The notes beneath the pieces are model-generated. The model was given only the letters and a program-made list of their open reading frames with translations. It did not search any database and was not told the origin of the DNA. This document shows, in pieces, positions 62,541 to 64,000 of a stretch of DNA of 64,000 bases. Both the position numbers and the translations under genes were made by a program. Source of the stretch: Mesorhizobium sp. B2-3-4 (GTDB lineage Bacteria > Pseudomonadota > Alphaproteobacteria > Rhizobiales > Rhizobiaceae); assembly GCF_006442315.1 (NCBI RefSeq), contig NZ_VFVY01000005.1, forward strand, positions 124,001-188,000, in the 5' to 3' direction. Every line of letters begins with the position of its first letter. Position 1 is the first letter of the stretch.

Positions 62541-64000
62541 ATGAACAGCAAGCGGTCCTACCTCGATACACTCAATGCCGGCAGGCAGCGCAAGCCGCAG
62601 ACCACACTCGAGCAGCTGAACCGCTCGCTGGAGACGCTGGAACAGCGCCTGGGGCAGGCGCGCGAGGACACGATGCCACGCCCGGCGTCCCGCCAATACG
62701 GCGCCGAACCGCGTTACCCCGCCGCCGACGCACGTTATCCCGCGGCCGATCCACGCTATCCTGCGGCCGACCCGCGCTACCCCGCCGCTCAGCCGAGCGC
62801 CCAGCAGCGTTGGTACGAGGACCCGCAGCCGGCGCCGCGTCAGCCCAACCCGGCGCCCTCCCCCGCCTTCGACCAGAATTATCAGGCGATAGCGCGCGAC
62901 ATCGACCGCGTGCGCGGCCAGGAAGACAGCGTCGCCATGGTCGGCAAGATTGCCGGCGAATTGCGCGGCATGCGCGAGGAATTGCGCCACCAGGTGACTT
63001 CGGGGCTGCAGCGTGAATTCGATGCGCTGCGCAAGGACATCGATCGGGCCTTCCAGTCAAACGCCAAGTCGGGCACCGCCGGCAAGGGCAGCGCCGAACT
63101 GGGCGTGGAATTCGAACGGCTCTCCGGCGCCATCAAGTCGCTGTCGGAGAAGAGCGACGACAGGAGCGTCAACCTGCTGCGGCTGGAACTCGAGCAGGTC
63201 AAGGCCGCGCTCGACACGCTGGCGCGCGAGGAGAGCGTGCAGAAAGTCGATCGCCGCTGGGACGAGTTCGATCGCCGCTGGACGGCTTTCGAGGACCGCG
63301 TCGACGCCGACCAGCGCAAGCGCACCGACGATCCCGCCCTTGCCGCCCTGACCGACCGGCTGGAGCAGATCAGCAACGCCGTCAACAACCTGCCCGAATC
63401 GCTGTCGTTGCGTTCGCTGGAGGAAAAGGTCCGCACGCTGGCCGGCGCTGTCGATCATTTCGCCAACCAGCAGGACAATCGCGGCGATGGCACGCTGGCC
63501 ATGATCGACGAGCGGCTGGACGAGATCTCCCGCGCCATCGTCGCCTCGACCGTCGCCGCGCAAGCCAACTCGGTCGACCACGAAGCCTTCGAGCGTATCG
63601 AGAAGCGGATCGATTCGCTTGCCCGGCAGATCGAGGAGGTGGCGCAGGACCGTCCCGCCAATGTCGTGATCGACCGGCTGAACACGTTGTCAAGCCGGGT
63701 CGATGAGATCGCCGGCCGCGCCAACCTGCCCGAGCAGGCGATGGAACGGCTTGCCAAGCAGATCGCGCTGATCGCCGACAAGATCGACCAGGCACCGGCC
63801 ATGCCGGACGCCGACTATATCTTCCAAGGGCTCGAGCAGCGCTTCGACGTGCTGTCCGGCATGATGGAACGACGCCAGGGCGACGCCATCGAACAGGGCA
63901 ACATGCTGTTTCGCGATCTCGAGCGCCGGCTGGACGAGGTTGCCGACCGGCTGGACCAGCGCAGCATGCCGCAGGTCGACAGCGCCGGCATCATGGAAGC
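62541..64000 (+). CDS. podJ: PodJ-like polar localisation factor, N-terminal part, runs off the window
   Basis: At least 486 residues with no stop before the window end. It opens MNSKRSYLDTLNAGRQRKP, then has a four-copy RYPAADP repeat and a Pro-rich patch (to about 110), then a long Glu/Arg/Leu-rich region with heptad character (for example RLDEISRAIVAST, RIEKRIDSLARQIEEVAQD), predicting coiled coil. This matches rhizobial PodJ proteins, which usually end in a membrane helix, Sel1 repeats and a peptidoglycan-binding domain; those parts would be outside the window. Confidence 0.8.
   Translation, partial: MNSKRSYLDTLNAGRQRKPQTTLEQLNRSLETLEQRLGQAREDTMPRPASRQYGAEPRYPAADARYPAADPRYPAADPRYPAAQPSAQQRWYEDPQPAPRQPNPAPSPAFDQNYQAIARDIDRVRGQEDSVAMVGKIAGELRGMREELRHQVTSGLQREFDALRKDIDRAFQSNAKSGTAGKGSAELGVEFERLSGAIKSLSEKSDDRSVNLLRLELEQVKAALDTLAREESVQKVDRRWDEFDRRWTAFEDRVDADQRKRTDDPALAALTDRLEQISNAVNNLPESLSLRSLEEKVRTLAGAVDHFANQQDNRGDGTLAMIDERLDEISRAIVASTVAAQANSVDHEAFERIEKRIDSLARQIEEVAQDRPANVVIDRLNTLSSRVDEIAGRANLPEQAMERLAKQIALIADKIDQAPAMPDADYIFQGLEQRFDVLSGMMERRQGDAIEQGNMLFRDLERRLDEVADRLDQRSMPQVDSAGIME
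62712..62795 (+). repeat. Four-copy 21-bp in-frame repeat in podJ
   Basis: Encodes RYPAADA, RYPAADP, RYPAADP and RYPAAQP at 62712, 62733, 62754 and 62775. Synonymous differences between units (CGT/CGC, TAC/TAT, GCC/GCG) show it is not a very recent expansion. Confidence 0.9.

Overview
The window looks like a chromosomal segment of a Rhizobiales bacterium close to Mesorhizobium. The evidence is the high GC content, a GcrA-type cell-cycle regulator, a ChvE/GguA/GguB/GguC sugar locus under a GbpR-like regulator, a SAM-II riboswitch before metZ, a PodJ-like polarity protein, a GT21 ceramide glucosyltransferase, an Omp25-like barrel, and short palindromic intergenic repeats of the rhizobial kind. 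No phage, transposase or CRISPR array was seen. Species assignment is inference.

Layout. 0-5.4 kb: the 3' part of pyrD, a MATE exporter broken by one in-frame TAG, a histone-deacetylase-like amidohydrolase, a small membrane protein, and an Omp25-like porin whose upstream region can fold into a three-way junction. 5.4-15.1 kb: an OmpR-type two-component pair, then a tightly overlapping four-gene block (GtrB-like glycosyltransferase, methyltransferase, GtrA-like flippase, polytopic GT-C-like protein), an OafA-type O-acetyltransferase, tRNA-Gly(CCC), a Stf0-type sulfotransferase and an Arg-rich small exported protein. Together these look like a surface-glycan decoration region. 15.3-22.8 kb: a 1604-residue autotransporter next to a NarX/NarL-like two-component pair. 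22.9-29.5 kb: gbpR divergent from chvE-gguA-gguB-gguC, with two copies of one intergenic repeat inside the operon. 29.6-38.4 kb: a secreted Cys-containing protein, dCTP deaminase, metZ with SAM-II riboswitch and terminator, a BrnT/BrnA toxin-antitoxin pair whose toxin is frameshifted, a GT21 glycosyltransferase, apaG, a TetR/MFS efflux pair with a palindromic operator, and hslO. 38.5-41.6 kb: argD-argF behind a terminator-like hairpin and a tiny Arg-ending leader ORF, and gcrA behind a cluster of GANTC sites. 41.6-46 kb: corA, phoU, phoR (no pst genes between them) and ppk2. 46-48.2 kb: a luxR-luxI-crotonase quorum-sensing unit. 48.4-53.1 kb: a periplasmic binding protein, a TerB-like protein, class I lysyl-tRNA synthetase, a degenerate nuclease-like protein and an S24-type repressor. 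53.1-62.1 kb: a six-gene beta-oxidation operon and its probable MerR/LiuR-like regulator, both preceded by matching operators. 62.5-64 kb: the 5' part of a podJ-like gene.

Two genes are visibly damaged (MATE by a stop codon, brnT by a one-base shift). The observations I rate highest are the argD leader, the structured leader of the porin gene, the glycan-decoration operon, the luxI-crotonase pair, the frameshifted toxin and the GANTC cluster before gcrA.
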